Assembly (NCBI GenBank): GCA_022376515.1
Contig: WTXI01000079.1
Span: 62,001-126,000 of the forward strand
Origin: Lactifluus volemus
Lineage: Eukaryota > Basidiomycota > Agaricomycetes > Russulales > Russulaceae
Reading direction: 5' to 3'
DNA: 64,000 nt
The notes under the pieces were generated by a model. It was not told where the DNA came from. It saw only the letters and a list, made by a program, of their open reading frames with translations, and did no database searches. Below, in pieces: positions 11,432 to 24,417 of the stretch. Both the position numbers and the translations under genes were made by a program. How positions within the stretch are numbered: the stretch's first letter is position 1; each line of letters starts with the position of its first letter.

Positions 11432-13682
11432 CTATGTGTACTGAGTAGCGGTCGTATAATCGTCTGCTGCATTGGGAGAAGGCATGGGTTGCGGATAAAC
11501 GCTGCCATCTGTGCCATCAAACGCGTTGTTGGGATACGCCGGGACAGGATACCCATCTACGTGGGGGTGCGAATACTCGCCACCAGTGAAAGTGGTCAAA
11601 CCGTAGGGAGGGTACTGAGGCGGAGGTGGTGATGCGTGCATGTCCACTTCCGAGAATTTGAATGCCGGGGGTGGTGTATAAGGGGACTGGAGCAATCAGT
11701 CAATTCAGTCAAATCAGGCGATTGAACATGGACTCACGCTCTCGTTTGAATGGAGGGCGAGTGCAAGCTCTGAGCTTCCACCATTCCGAGGCAGAACGGG
11801 CGACTGCCCTATCCGTGCACTACCCATATTGACACGCTCGGTGTCGGAGGTAGGAGAGGGATAGGTCACCGTACCATGCTCGGACGCATACCATCGCTCC
11901 CTGCTCCAGGAGGGCTCGCACTACCTTCTACTCCTGCGCCATCCACGTGCAGCCTACTCATCATTTCACTCGTTGATACGCACGAGCCACGTCGGCCATT
12001 CTCGTCAATCCCTTGCCCCTCACTGGTGACATCTGAAAAGTACGGACCGGCACTGCTCGTAGTGCTAGCCGTCGTCCCTGTGTCGCTCGCAGAGCCGTAA
12101 AGAGAGACGACAGAGCCAGCTGGGCGTCGATATACGCCACGATCGAGCGCAAACGTATACTCCGAGTCGAGCTCTGAAGCAGCCGCAGAGTGCTTACGCT
12201 CGGGAAACTCATAGCCGCTTGCGGGTACTCCAGCTGTATTCGCCATAGCGGGTGGCATTCCAAACGTGTACCCTGCGTCTGGCGCGATCGCCACTGCACC
12301 AGCACCAGCACCGAATGGATCGGGATTGTTCCACGAGAAGGCATCTTGCTGGTGGGCGGGGGTGAACATGTCACGTTGCTGCTGCTGCTGCTCCTCGAGA
12401 GAGAGGGTGCTAGTTGGCGTAGCCGTCGTGGTGGGGAATGAGGACATGGGCATTGCTGGGGCCGACGGATGGTGGAAAATGGCGGGAACCGATGCGCGAT
12501 GAGCGAGGTTGGGACGCCGCGCTTGAGATTGGAATGGATGAAATCGCGCTGAAAGGTGAGTTTGTGTGCCATGTACGCCAACGCCGCCCGACGATGCAAA
12601 GCGACTTGTAGGGAGGCCAGGCATGTCCATACCTTCCGAGATGGACGCACGCATATATGGAGCTGGCGGATGTGGTGGTGATAGACCTGGGGGCGGGCCG
12701 GATGGTGGGAAGTAGTCAGTGTGGGTGGGGGATGGCCTGCAGACGGGCAAGCCATAAGGATGCTCTGCAAGCGCACTCGTCGAACGACGGTGGTGGAGCA
12801 TGTGAGGAGGGAGCACGGCAGAAGGAAACGATGGGGGCTGGTTGTAGAGAGTTTCGTGGGAGGGGTGTTGATCGTGTGGTGAAAGTGTCGATGGGGGCTC
12901 TTGCGGGGGAACGAGGCTTAAGACGGGAAGAGAGCTGCGACGATGACCATAAGTGACTGGGCTCGCATCAGGAGAAGAGTCGATGGAGTGAGGGGGAGTA
13001 GCATGTTGTGAACGCCGATCGGGCGATTCGGCAGAGGTAGTATTGAGCTGCGCTGGTTGCCAAGAAGCGCTTTGAGGAGGGCGTGGTGACGGCTCGGGCG
13101 TTTGAGGCTCAATCTTAGTGACGGAGGATGCACTTGATGGAGATGGAAGCGAATCAGTGATCCCATCTGGGGCAACGTCGGACGAAGGAGATAACACTGT
13201 AGGGATAGAGGGAATGGGTGCGGCGGCGGAGACGGAGGCGACAGTAGAGGCGGTGGGACAAGTGCCAGAGGGGTCCTTTTTGGCGAAAGCCTTCTTCTCC
13301 TTGGCACGCCTGTTCTGAAACCAGACCTTTTCGGTTGAAAGGGGAAGAAAAGGGAAGAGGAAAAAGTCAACATTGTTCTTTTCCCACTAGGTGGAAAGGG
13401 AGGGAGACGTACTTGCACCTCTCTAGGAGACATCTTGAGTTTTTTGGCGAGATCCTTACGCTTGGGTGCATTTGGTTTCTTGTCAGTGACGAAGACGTTC
13501 TCGAGAATCTCGAGCTGGGAGGGGGTAGTACGCTTTCTGGTCTTGATAGTGTTGGGAACGTATGTGTAGAACATCTTTGAGTCTACTTTGGCGGGATCCA
13601 CTCCGGGTGGAATGAGAGAGGGAATGTAGGAGCGATGACTAGCTGATGAAGAGGCAGAGTTGGACTGATCACCAACTAGCAT
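11432..13682 (-). CDS. Homeobox transcription factor
   Basis: DNA-binding regulator with a typical 60-residue homeodomain at about residues 48-104. It runs from KTRKRTTPSQLEILENVF through KRKDLAKKLKMSPREVQ, then a short GT-AG intron, then VWFQNRRAKEKKAFAKK with the invariant W, F, N and R of helix 3. The rest, about 500 residues, is a disordered Pro/Ser/Gln/Gly-rich tail with a short poly-Q (EEQQQQQRD) near 12380 and an Ala/Gly/Pro run. This is the pattern of fungal developmental homeobox proteins, but the ortholog is uncertain. The C-terminal exon is PYTPPPAFKFSEVDMHASP to the stop at 11432. Near 11866-11876 the frame changes between DGMRPSM and TVTYPSPTSDTERVNMG: either a 38-nt intron or a one-base deletion. 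The ATG at 13682 lies eight bases before a TAG that could be a splice acceptor, so the true start may be in an upstream exon. Confidence 0.85.
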
Positions 13683-15053
13683 GAGTGTGGTCAGTGTTTA
13701 AAAAAAAGAAAAAAGAAAAAGAAAAATATAAAAAGAGAACGAAGAAAAAGAGAGGCGGGGGCGGAGAGAGCGGAGAGCGGAAAAAGTGTGAGCAACCGTC
13801 TCACTTATTTATTATTATTATATTTTAACCTCGTTCGGCTCTTTTTGGCTCAATCAATCAACAAACTCGACTCACCTCAACTCGTTCCAATCCCCGTTCC
13901 TTCCTTCCGTTGATGGATAGCCCCCCCCCCCTCCACCTCCGTCCCATCAATATCAGCATCTTCATCATCATCACTAAAATTCAACAGGAGACTTCCTCTG
14001 TGTACACACCTCCCACCCCCTGTCAACCAACACCTACCCGGACCCTCGTTTCCCGCCTGATTCCCGGGCTTAACTCCCTTCCCTCGGTAAGCCTTCAATA
14101 CTCAAAATATATAATATAATTTATAATATTTTTAAATCTGCCCCCTTTATCTCCCCCACAAACCTCCGCTCCTTTCGCTCTTTTTTCATTTCCCGTTGTG
14201 GCGTGACATAATACGGCATACTTTATTTTTTGCACAATCAAAAAACAGGTACAAAGTCAAAGTTGAAAAGCACCGACAACGCCTATCTACATATGTGAAA
14301 GAAAGCAACCAACATGCCGACAGTTGGCTCATGCACAATGTGTCTTTTTTGTTTTTTTTGCTATCTCTGTAATTATATATGTAATGGGATGATGGTCTGT
14401 ATGCATGTAGCTATGTATCTATGAATGAGATGAATCAATAATGGCAGTGACGCAATCAAACGAATATTCCTAGTCTGTTTCAGCGGTTCGACAAAAGGGA
14501 ATCCAATCGTCCGCCCATGGCTTCTATATAATATGACGACGCTTAACTGAAAACTTGAAGTGTATATCAAGGGTAACAAAGTAAACCGGTCTGGAAGCCT
14601 CGCACGGAACCGCATCTCTTCGATGCAACGCTCCAGGTACAACTTGATGCGGCAGCAACCCCCATCATGACGTGCCACCGATAAGCTGAACGGACCGGGT
14701 CTTCTCTTTAGGCCGGTTTCCCCGTCCGATGTTGATGGTGATGGAATGGGGGAACCGAAATAAGCAAGCATGCAAACATGAACAAAGGTCGCGAGGCGAC
14801 GATAGACAACAGTGGTTGTGGTGACGCAGTGATGGGGAGCATGGAGAGGATAGCATAGCACAGTGAAAAAGAAACAAAGAAGATAAAGAAAAGAAAAGAG
14901 GAACAAGGAAAAGTGGTGGTCAGGAGAAACAAAGTGGGGAGTAGGAGGGGGGCAACTTCCCCACGATTCTATCGCGGGAAAACAGAATCCAGGTACAATC
15001 TGCCAATTCGGGCTGGTACGGCAGTGGGAGAACAGTGTTGCTTCTGCGTCCCT
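13683..15053. other. Homeobox promoter/leader and WEE1 3' flank, no gene recognised
   Basis: The minus strand is strongly CT-rich, as in long fungal leaders. A GT-AG-like leader intron of the homeobox gene is possible, with a donor near 13876 and an acceptor near 13680. There is a 12-C run at about 13921-13932 and AT-rich stretches near 13808 and 14106. Open minus-strand frames at 14373-14906 have only CT-rich composition and no motif. Confidence 0.4.
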
Positions 15054-18000
15054 TTATGCTCCGACGTTCATCGCATCGCCAGTGCCTGTATCAGCGGCGG
15101 TTTCGGCCAACACCATTGCGAGGAAACCCGTGGGTACGCTTGCCAATGGCGACGCCACAAATGGCAACTCGCCCGCGCGCTGTGCTTCCTCTAGCAGCTG
15201 CTCCATCGCAGCACGGGTCCGGGCCACCACTGGGTGTGTCCACACCTTATCGCTGTCAATCCGTGTCACCGGGTTTGAGCATAGCAGCGCAGCAAGCATG
15301 GCACGCAGTTCGGGTGACGTGTCGGCGGGTAAATCAGCCTGGGAGAGGTCGTCTTGTCGCAACCGGTGCCACGGCTCGCCTCTGTTAATTGCGACGACAA
15401 AAAGGAGCGAGTCAGGGAAGTGTCGAATGGGAAAGCGGTAGGCGACGCAAATGGGAAAATTTCAAGCAAGGCAAGTCAGCACTCGGATCACGGGTAAAGT
15501 TTCAGGGTCATTCCAAACACTTACTCGCCGGGTACCACAATATTCGACGCCGTTTCGAGCAAGGTAATTCCCAAGCTGTAAAACACTCGGTTAACTCGGG
15601 CACGGCAATGGTATATGAGGCAGGGAAGCGAACCTGAACATATCCGCGGCCTTACCGTACTGGCCCTGTAATACCTCCGGTGCAAGGTACAATTTGTCAC
15701 CTTCGCGTTCAAAAGCCGTCCTATTGGCGCGCAATGACGCCTCCGGACCCGCCGGCGACGTCAACGCCGGACGAGGCCACAACGAGGCCATTCCAAAATC
15801 GCCAATTTTGAGTCTTCCCCCACGCGTGATGAAGATGTTGGCTGGCTTGAGGTCGAGGTGGATGACCCCGGCGTCATGGATAAAGCGAAGACCCTGAAAT
15901 GAGGAGGGGCGAGCACCGCCAAAATGTCAGCTTTGTTCTAGACACACAGATGCCTCGCTTTGTCCTTGACGGCCAAAGGCTAGGCTAAGCCAAAAGCCGA
16001 TCAGGGACAAAGTGGACAATCATCTCCGACGTACATTGCTCAAATCAGCGATTATCTTCCAGACCCTCGCCTCGTCGAGTCGAGGAAAAGTACGTCCGTA
16101 CTCCCAAAGAAAATGAGCAAAGTTGCCAAATTCGCACAGCTCGGTCTGGATATAAAGAGCTTCGTCTTGTTCCCAGCTGTCAATGTACGCAAGCACATTT
16201 GGATGTGGCGTGCCTGGTTCACTGGCCGCCGCATACGTATTCGAAAGATGTTGGAGAATCTCGACCTCTTCGCGCAGCCGTAGTCTGGAAATAGAAGCCA
16301 AACCAGTCACACCGTCAGTAATACGTTACGGTACAGTACGGCCATGATACAAGGACGAAAACGGCATGAACGAAACGACGAGCGGGGCTGTCATGAGCGG
16401 ACCCAGTGCCACTAAAGGAAAGAAATAAAGCAAAAAAAAGAAAACTCCACAAAGTCTGGTTGATGCAATCTGTCTTCCAGTGCACCGGACAGAGTGGGAA
16501 GCCAGAACATAAGCGAAGGGATGAACTCACCTGTGTCGTACGCCTTCGAAGCGTTTTGACTTCTTTACAGCCGATATTTCGCCACCAGTGCCTGACGTGG
16601 GGGGAGGGCCGTTTTGACGCCGCACCTTCATCACTTTGCCAAATTCACCGCTCCCTAGCTCCCCTATCTCCACAAACTCACGCTCAAACTTGCCTGGTTG
16701 CGCGTACATCTCCCAAGACGAGCCAGACTCGCCCAACGGTGCCCACACATCACGCACACAGTCCCTCGTACACGTTGCCCTGGTCCACAGGCTGGTTGGA
16801 GGAGCGGCTGTGTTTGACGGCGCCGCGTGGGTGAGGCGAGCGTACTCGCTGTAGACGCCTCTGAGGAACTCGACGCCGTTCGGCTCGGCGCTAGGTGGCT
16901 CGGGATGTTCGACTTTAGTGGGGAGAACCGGGGGGGGATTCGCGGGGGCGGAAGCTGCCAGCCTGTCATCCGATAGGGCGAATATCATCAGATACGCCAG
17001 ATCAAAATAGAAACAAAAGTGAAACACACGTCGCGTGATCCCTGTTGTGCCTGTGGGGCTACGGTCCCCGCTCACACTTCCGCTTCCGCTCGTAGTACTT
17101 GAGATGGCACCGCTACTGCTCCGGCGCAACAACCATCCTGTACCTCCGACTTTGGTCACGCTAGGCCGACCAAGACCGAGCCCGTCATACGAAGCCTTGC
17201 GCTCAGTTGGACTTGCATCAGGCTGTCCGAGTTCTTCGTCGCTATCCCCGGCACCTGCTACACGGCCGCGGCCGCGGGTGGTCTTGGAGAGCAGAGGGAA
17301 TGCCGCCGGCAAACTCTTGCGTGGTGCTTTTTTGTTTTTCTTGCTTCGGCCATTGTCAGTTAGCCGCTTGGTACATCCGTCTTCATTGTCACCCGCATCA
17401 TCGTCGTTACCAAAGTCAAAGCCAATCTTACTCGCGACGGCACTCTGCCATAATCGCGCACCGCCAAGCACCACAGCTGTCTTGGCGCGCTTCTGTGGAG
17501 TGCCGGGTGGGCGTATCCCTCCTCCATCACTATTGCCTGGATGAACGTGTTCGCCGCGGCGCGCGGCTTGCATGAGCGTGCGGAGGATGAATGCATCGAC
17601 TGCATTCACGTCTACCGTGCCGAGAGATGAGGCATTCGAGGAGGAGGATGTCAAGTGGGGCCACCCAACGCTTGGGGATGGACCAAAGATTGGCGTGACA
17701 AGTTCCTGGTCAGAGCTACCGCTCCCGAGCGTGCTCACGCTTGTCGACGCGCGTGGCATTGAGAGATTCACCGACTCGGAACGGCCAATCGTATACCGGT
17801 GTCGCGGTGCTGGTGGTACAAAGTCGGGTACGATATTAGGACCCGTACCGTTGCCCTCGTCCTCGGAAAGTACAATCCCCGAATCGCGTGGGCGATACTT
17901 TTTCTCTAGCTTGGACCTTACTGGGGCAGCCTTGGAGCGGGGCGATGGTGTACTTTGAGTCACGTTAACAGTGAGTGAAGACACGACAGGGGTGCTGTCC

Positions 18001-19507
18001 CACCCGAAGCTGGTATCTGGCCCAATGTCCCGGGAATGCACAAAGCTGCTGCTGAAAAATAGATCCTCCGCGCTCTTGTCATCCAAGGCCGGAATGTCTA
18101 CCTCGACCGGTGCAAAGTCGCTCTCTTCTTCATCGGAGATTTCGCCCATTTCAGCTTCGCGCAATGGAGTGAATGATGTTTGGACAGAGGGTGAGGAAGG
18201 GAATGCCCAACCACTTTTGCCGGTCCCACAGAAGAGGGATGAATCCGGCCCTGCATAGCTGTGTCGAGATGCTGAGCCTTGATGTCCAAAAACTGGCAGC
18301 GGTCGCACATGTGCAGGTGTACTGCTCGCATTCACCGGGGAATCTAGTGCTATGACTGTGGCAGGCCGGGGGCGCGCAGGTGTTGCCGAGGCTTCTGAGC
18401 GGCGGATAGCTGGACCGAAAAAAAGTGTCGCGCTGCTGGGGCTTTCGACTCGCTTATTGGGAAGGCACAGTTGCGAGATGGAAGGCTTTCGTGTGCGTAC
18501 GAGGCTTATGGCTTCTTGGCGTTTGGCATGAGACGATGAGGTGGACGTGTTGCTAGTGCGTTGTCTGTGTTTGGGGGATGACATGGGTGAGGACGACGTG
18601 GATGAGGTACGCGGGCGTGTGGTGGGGAAAGCAACGCTTGAGATGATGGACTTGCGCTTTGGCTTTGCTGCGGAAAGCGTGTGAAATAATGGCTAGACCA
18701 CAGTTGAGCAGGAAAAAGGCCCCAGAACGAAAAGGCAACTCACTTGTACCCAGCACTATCCATCAACTCTTGGCTTACTGGCCGGCTACGGGCTAAGCGC
18801 TTGGTAATGTGACCACCAGGGGACACGTCGACAGCCTCCTCCTCTGCCAAGACAAGATCGCTCTCCTCCTTGTCTATTCGCAAGCGAGCAAGAGTGGCGG
18901 ACTGTTTACGTAAGAGACCATCCGTCTCACCGCTACAGCGTTTTGTGCGGAATTTTGGCGCAGGAAGAGGAGCGAGACGTCCAAGGGAACCGTCTCCTGC
19001 TACCTTTGTGACGCTAAGAGGAGTCATGCCGCGCTTAGGGTAAGGGGCTGTGACAGGGAGGGGAGTCGATTTGCGCTTGACCCCGACGGTAGCAGAAGAT
19101 GGGTGAATTTTATGGGATAGCAAGGGCCTTGTGACTGGTGCAGACATGACCGGCTCATGGATGAGTGTTGCTGAGGGTGCTGGGGGTGGGGGTGACAGGA
19201 TTGTGGATCGTTTGCCTCTGGGATTGGAGAGCCGTGAAGACGGCATTGGCTTTGAACGAGAGGAGGATGAGCCTGTGGACAGGAAAAGGCCTTCATCATC
19301 CTCGATGGGGTTTGGAGGCATAGAAGACCTTGAAGGTCTCCTGAGGATAGAGGAGCGACCGAATATGTCATCCGGATTGATGGGTTGCGTGTCAAGGTCT
19401 GAGTCAGCATCCAGGTCGGAATCTGGGGGAACAAAAGATTTTCTGCGCAAAGGAGAAGGGGTGAGTGTTTGAGAGCTATAGCGATGAAAAGGACGAGGGG
19501 ATGACAT
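15054..19507 (-). CDS. WEE1: WEE1-type mitosis inhibitor kinase
   Basis: Nuclear kinase that phosphorylates the inhibitory tyrosine of Cdk1 to delay mitosis. Roughly 1,100 residues in at least eight exons. The first two-thirds are disordered, Ser/Pro-rich and full of SP/TP sites. The kinase domain begins EFVEIGELGSGEFGKVMKVR, with the catalytic lysine in AVKKSKRFEG. Then come REEVEILQHL, HPNVLAYIDSWEQ, YIQTELCEFGNFAHFL, the catalytic loop HLDLKPANIFI, GDFGMASL, KLYLAPEVLQGQYGKAADMF, SLGITLLETASNIVVP and GEPWHRLRQDD. The HLDLKPAN form and the GEPWHRLR segment are Wee1 hallmarks that separate it from other kinases. The ATG at 19507 (SSPRPFHRYSSQTL) is preferred over in-frame ATGs 29 and 48 codons upstream. 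The junction between the first two coding exons (about 18663-18741) may carry a one-base error. It shares a 180-bp divergent promoter with the GT49 gene. Confidence 0.9.
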
Positions 19508-19685
19508 AGGAGGAGAAGAGAGCAGGTGAAAAGAGGGAGATACTGGGGACGTTGAGCCTAAAATCATGTCATTGACCAAAATGTATGCGCGTGTAGGGGA
19601 ACGATAGGACGAGCCAGTAATCGTGAGAAAGTAATCAACAATGATCACCATGTGATCGCATTAGTCACATGATGGTTGCCCTTGA

Positions 19686-21024
19686 ATGTCTTCAGCAAGC
19701 GTACAAAGGTGTAATCTCGCTTCTTCTAAGCCTCGTCGTACTACAAAGTCACTAAAACTCAGTCATAACACTGATGAGCCTCTCCTACGTTCTCGCTTAA
19801 ACTCCCATCGCTTTGTGCTCTCTGTCTACATCATTCTTAGCTTGGTCTTTTTCTCAGCCTCTCTTTCTCGCGGTTACTATCCATCTCGACTCGAAATTCG
19901 ATCATTTACTACCCCCTCACAAATTCGATCGCCGTCTTCTCTGAACGCTCTGCCTTCTGATGCTCGACTAGCGAAACTTGTTGCCTTGCAACCTCCGCCT
20001 ATCCGGTTTGATCCACTAACATTCCTTCCAGTCATCAATCCGCACTCGCACGAGATTACCGCTTGTCTCTGGGCCCCAGAAAGCAGACTTGACTGGGTGT
20101 CTGCATGGACAACCGAGTGGCCAGGTAATTTATATTTATTCTCTCATCTATCGCCCCTCACTCGTCTTTGCGTCGCATATAGGTCCGATCTCTCTCCTCG
20201 TGGTGACTCGAAAGCCCCCAACGTCGACCCATTCTCCGCTCTATCCCGAGTTGGTACATTTTCTCCGCCATCCGATGGTTAACACCTCTCGCATCGCTAT
20301 ACACATGCTCTACCTAGACCTGGCAACCCCAGAGGCCCCCAACGTTTTCATCAACTTGGCGCGACTCTTTGCACCCACATCCGTAGTGCTTCTCGTCCCT
20401 GGGACTCCGCCAAAGCCACCGCCATCCACCGCCATCTCGTCTTTTTTTAAGGCACAGATGCGAGACCCCGTCATCGTGCGAGCGAGGGAAGCGAGACCCA
20501 GAACTAGGGTCGTGGCTGACAAAAGACGTCACCCTGTGTCCCCAGCACTCGCACCTGTACTCATCCCGCGTAACCACCCACTGTGGTGTACGGAGCGCTT
20601 CGCCCTTGTACCTGCACATGTTGCGGTACGTGCCGCCGACTGGGATGTCTGCCTATGGCAGGTGCAGCTGGAGACATTCGGAGTGCCAACATCAGTGGCC
20701 CTGCTCTCCCGGGGTGGCAATGGGATGTCGAGTCTGAGTCTATTGAGCCCGTGCTTCCACCGGTGACGGTCGTGGTGAGTGGCCACCCATCACTTTGTGT
20801 GAGTGAATGCTGATAGAAAACAGTCTGCTATTCGCCGCAGGTTGGAGGTTCGGTATCGTGCAGAGACATGTGTGCTCATGGTGAAGCGACTAGAAGTACT
20901 CAGCGAGGAATGGCGTGTTGGGAGTTATGGACGTTTTGGAGTACGGATTGGACGGAAGAGTGCTGAGAAGATGCGTTGGTTGCACGAGATGTGCCCGAGT
21001 GGTCATAGTTATAGTCGGAGTTGA
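19686..21024 (+). CDS. GT49-like glycosyltransferase, type II membrane protein
   Basis: About 400 residues. A short basic cytosolic tail is followed by a signal anchor (FVLSVYIILSLVFFSASLS, residues about 43-61), then a luminal domain. ITACLWAPESRLDWVSAW, TEWPGPISLLVVTRKPP, and NVFINLARLFAPTSVVLLVPG are the pattern of fungal proteins related to GT49/LARGE. WDVCLWQVQLETFG follows, and the C-terminus RRRLEVRYRAETCVLMVKRLEVL completes it. A 56-nt intron interrupts EWPG and a 40-nt one lies at about 20776-20815. One base appears missing near 20671-20705, between LETFG and ISGPALPGWQWDVE. The acceptor sugar is unknown and I cannot name a catalytic DxD with certainty. It ends only 74 bp before the MCM2 ATG and is probably a Golgi enzyme. 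Confidence 0.65.
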
Positions 21025-21098
21025 CACGCTTTTTAAACTCAGTCAAATTGACGCGTCGAACGCGTCTTCCTTGCTTTGCCTCAGAACAATCACAACAC

Positions 21099-24000
21099 AT
21101 GGTCAGTTTGTCAAAGTAAAGAGATATCGGAAGAGCTCATAAAAAGATCTAGTCTAACCAAACACCACGTCGTAACAAGCGTCCTAGGTCGCCTGGCCTT
21201 CCAGCAACCTCTTCCTCTCCATCTCGTCCATCCTTGTCACGTAGGGACTCATCTTTACCCCCATCCTCACCACCTCCACCCTTCTCGGACACAGACGGTG
21301 ACAGTGCAGATGATCGTGATGTCGTGAGAGATGTCATTGGGGCTGATGAGGAGGAGGACGATGAGGGCGAAGATCTCTTTGGTCCAGGTGTCGAAGAGTA
21401 CGTCGTCATCCTTGGAAGACACACCTGCCTTCTCACGAGAGATGACACAGTGACTACGCGGAGAATGAGTTGCTTGATACATACTCTGAATCCGGCTTGA
21501 ACGATGAAGATGCCTTTGATCCCATGTCCGCCGCCGCGCGACGTGCAGCGGAGGCCAAGATGCGACAACGCGATCGCTTGGAGCGCGGGAGCCGCCGCGG
21601 TATGCGTGCCGCCAATCGAAGTCACGCTCCTACCTTCTTCGACAGCGATGACGCCGGCGTCGATGACGATGACGATGACGGGTCTGGTCTGCTTTCCGGA
21701 ACACGCACCCGCGCGCGTCGGCAGTACGACGAGCGGCGAGAGGTGGATGACATGGAAGGGATTGACGATGTGGGTTGTTGAGAGTGCCTTTTCTTGCTCT
21801 ATGCAGTTCTCACACCCTCAATTTGGAACAGGAAGTACCCTTGGAGCAGTTGAGCGACATCAAAGCGAAATCGATCGTTGAATGGATCGCCAATGACCGT
21901 GTTCGACGATCCATCGTCAAACATTTCCGTCAGTTTTTGATGACCTACGTCGACGATCACGGTGCTTCCGTCTATGGCCAACGTATCCGCAATCTTGGTG
22001 AAAGTCCGTCTTTTCTACACAATCTCGAGAACCTGAGCAGCTGCTGACATACTTCTAGACAACTCTGAATCGCTAGAAGTCTCATATCTTCATCTTGCGC
22101 TTTCCAAACCTATCCTTGCCTACTTTCTCACCAATTCACCCGCCGCGATGCTTACCATTTTTGACGAGGTCGCCCTCGCCGCCATTCTGGTGTACTATCC
22201 CAACTATGAGCGCATTCACTCCGAAGTCCATGTCCGGATTACTGACTTGCCACTGAGCTCTTCGCTGCGCGACCTCCGTACGAGCAACTTGAATAACCTC
22301 GTTCGTGTCACTGGCGTCGTGACCAGGCGCACCGGTGTGTTCCCTCAACTCAAGTACGTCAAATTCGACTGCAGAAAGTGCGGAGCTGTCTTGGGTCCAT
22401 TCTATCAAGACGCCACGAAGGAGGTCAAGATCAGCTACTGTGCGAATTGTGAAAGTAAAGGCCCGTTCATGGTCAACTCTGAACAGGTCCACTCATCTCA
22501 CCGCCTGTTTGTACGCTGCATGCTGACCATCCAAACAGACTATCTACCGGAATTATCAAAAGATGACTGTACAAGAATCGCCCGGCTCGGTTCCACCGGG
22601 TCGCCTGCCCCGCCATCGCGAAGTAATCTTACTGTGGGATCTGATCGACTCTGCCAAGCCCGGCGAGGAGATTGTACGTGTACGCCTGCGCCTTCGTCAT
22701 GTCCCCACTAACTTGAACAAACAGGAAGTGACTGGCATTTATCGAAACAACTTTGATGCGTCATTGAACGCCAAAAATGGCTTTCCCGTCTTCTCCACTA
22801 TTATCGAAGCGAACCATATTAACAAAAAGGAGGACCTCTTCGCAGCCTTCCGCTTGACGGAAGAAGACGAGAAGGAAATTCGGGCCCTTGCGCGGGACGA
22901 GCGCATCCGCAAGCGCATTATCAAGTCCATCGCGCCGTCGATCTATGGCCACGAGGACATCAAGACGGCAATAGCCCTCTCGCTCTTCGGCGGTGTCGCC
23001 AAGGACGTCAACCGCAAGCTGCGCATTCGCGGTGACATCAACCTGCTCCTCCTCGGCGATCCGGGCACCGCCAAGTCTCAATTCCTCAAATACGTTGAGA
23101 AGACCGCTCACCGGTCCGTCTTTGCCACAGGCCAGGGGGCATCTGCGTTGGTCTGACAGCGAGCGTACGCAAGGACCCGGTCACGCGTGAGTGGACACTC
23201 GAAGGTGGCGCACTCGTGCTTGCGGACAAGGGCCACTGCATGATCGACGAATTTGATAAGATGAACGACGCGGATCGGACGTCGATACACGAGGCCATGG
23301 AACAGCAGACCATTTCGATATCCAAGGCCGGCATCGTCACCACGCTCCAGGCTCGCTGCGCCATCGTTGCCGCAGCGAACCCGATCCGGGGGCGGTACAA
23401 CCCGACCGTGCCGTTCCAGCAGAACGTGGAGCTCACCGAGCCGATCCTTTCCCGCTTTGACGTACTCTGCGTCGTCAAAGACACGGTCGATCCCGTGCAG
23501 GACGAGCTCCTCGCGCGATTTGTAGTGGGTAGCCATCTGCGGAGTCATCCCAAGTTTGACGCAGAGCGTGACGAGATGGACGTAGGCACAACACTTGACG
23601 CTGAAGTAAATATCTTTTTACATTGTCTCAGCTCCGAGCCTGACGCCCCCTCGATCTAGCTAATTCCGCAAGACCTCCTTCGCAAATATATCATGTACGC
23701 GCGCGAAAAGGTCCGCCCAAAGCTATACGACCTTGATTCGGAGAAGCTCTCGCGGCTCTTCGCGGACCTGCGCCGCGAATCGGCTGCCACGGGCTCTTTC
23801 CCAATCACGGTGCGGCACCTGGAGAGCATGATCCGTATGGCTGAGGCGAGCGCACGCATGTCCCTTCGCGAGTACGTCCGTGCAGATGATGTTGACTTGG
23901 CCATCTCCGTCGCGGTCGAAAGCTTTGTCAACGCCCAAAAGATGTCGATCAAGAAGACGCTACAGCGCGTGCGTGTCTACACCCTTCCCTCAATGTTTCT

Positions 24001-24417
24001 CCCCCCCCCTTCTTTTGCTTTTGACCCTTAACGATTGTTTGATGTTTACTATTTCTGCTGCAATCAGGGCTTCCGCAAGTATCTCACCCAGGCGCGCGAC
24101 CACGAGGAGTTGCTCTCGTTCCTCCTGGGCCAGATCGTGAAAGACAAGGCACGCTTCTTCCAACTACAACGGCACCAGCAACCCGAGCTAGTCACCGTGA
24201 ACATTTCGGAGCTTGACGAACGAGTGCGTAAACCGCCCTGGCGTCGATACCCCTACGTCATAACCCATGTGTTGACTCTGACTTTATCACTTTCGTTCAG
24301 GCCAAGGAACATGAGATTTACGATACGGCGCCGTTCTTGCAATCCCGTCTGTTCAGCGCGAATGGCTACAAACTCGACGGTGATGCCATCGAAAAGCGTT
24401 TCAAGCAGCAGAAATAG
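21099..24417 (+). CDS. MCM2: MCM2, replicative helicase subunit
   Basis: Subunit of the Mcm2-7 DNA helicase, essential for replication. The first coding exon is the ATG alone (21099-21101). A 51-nt GT-AG intron (21102-21152) joins it to [17 protein letters not shown]. An acidic, serine-rich N-terminus follows. The zinc finger is at [13 protein letters not shown] and YCANCESKG. The MCM core has [20 protein letters not shown] (Walker A), [18 protein letters not shown] (Walker B), [15 protein letters not shown] (sensor 1) and [18 protein letters not shown] (arginine finger). [14 protein letters not shown] and a winged-helix end FKQQK complete it. There are about ten exons with short GT-AG introns. 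One base is missing near 23147, between GQGASA and [11 protein letters not shown]; as the gene is essential this is most likely a sequence error. The gene ends convergent to the first FNT copy. Confidence 0.95.

Noticed and set aside
12190..13318. Open frames on both strands within the homeobox tail
   Set aside because: Low-complexity, GC-rich coding sequence opens other frames; the homeodomain frame is the real one.
13921..13932. Poly-C run as a functional element
   Set aside because: A simple homopolymer in a leader region; its length is unreliable in this type of data.
14373..14906. 177-codon open frame on the minus strand
   Set aside because: Same CT-rich bias; several overlapping frames are equally open; likely homeobox leader.
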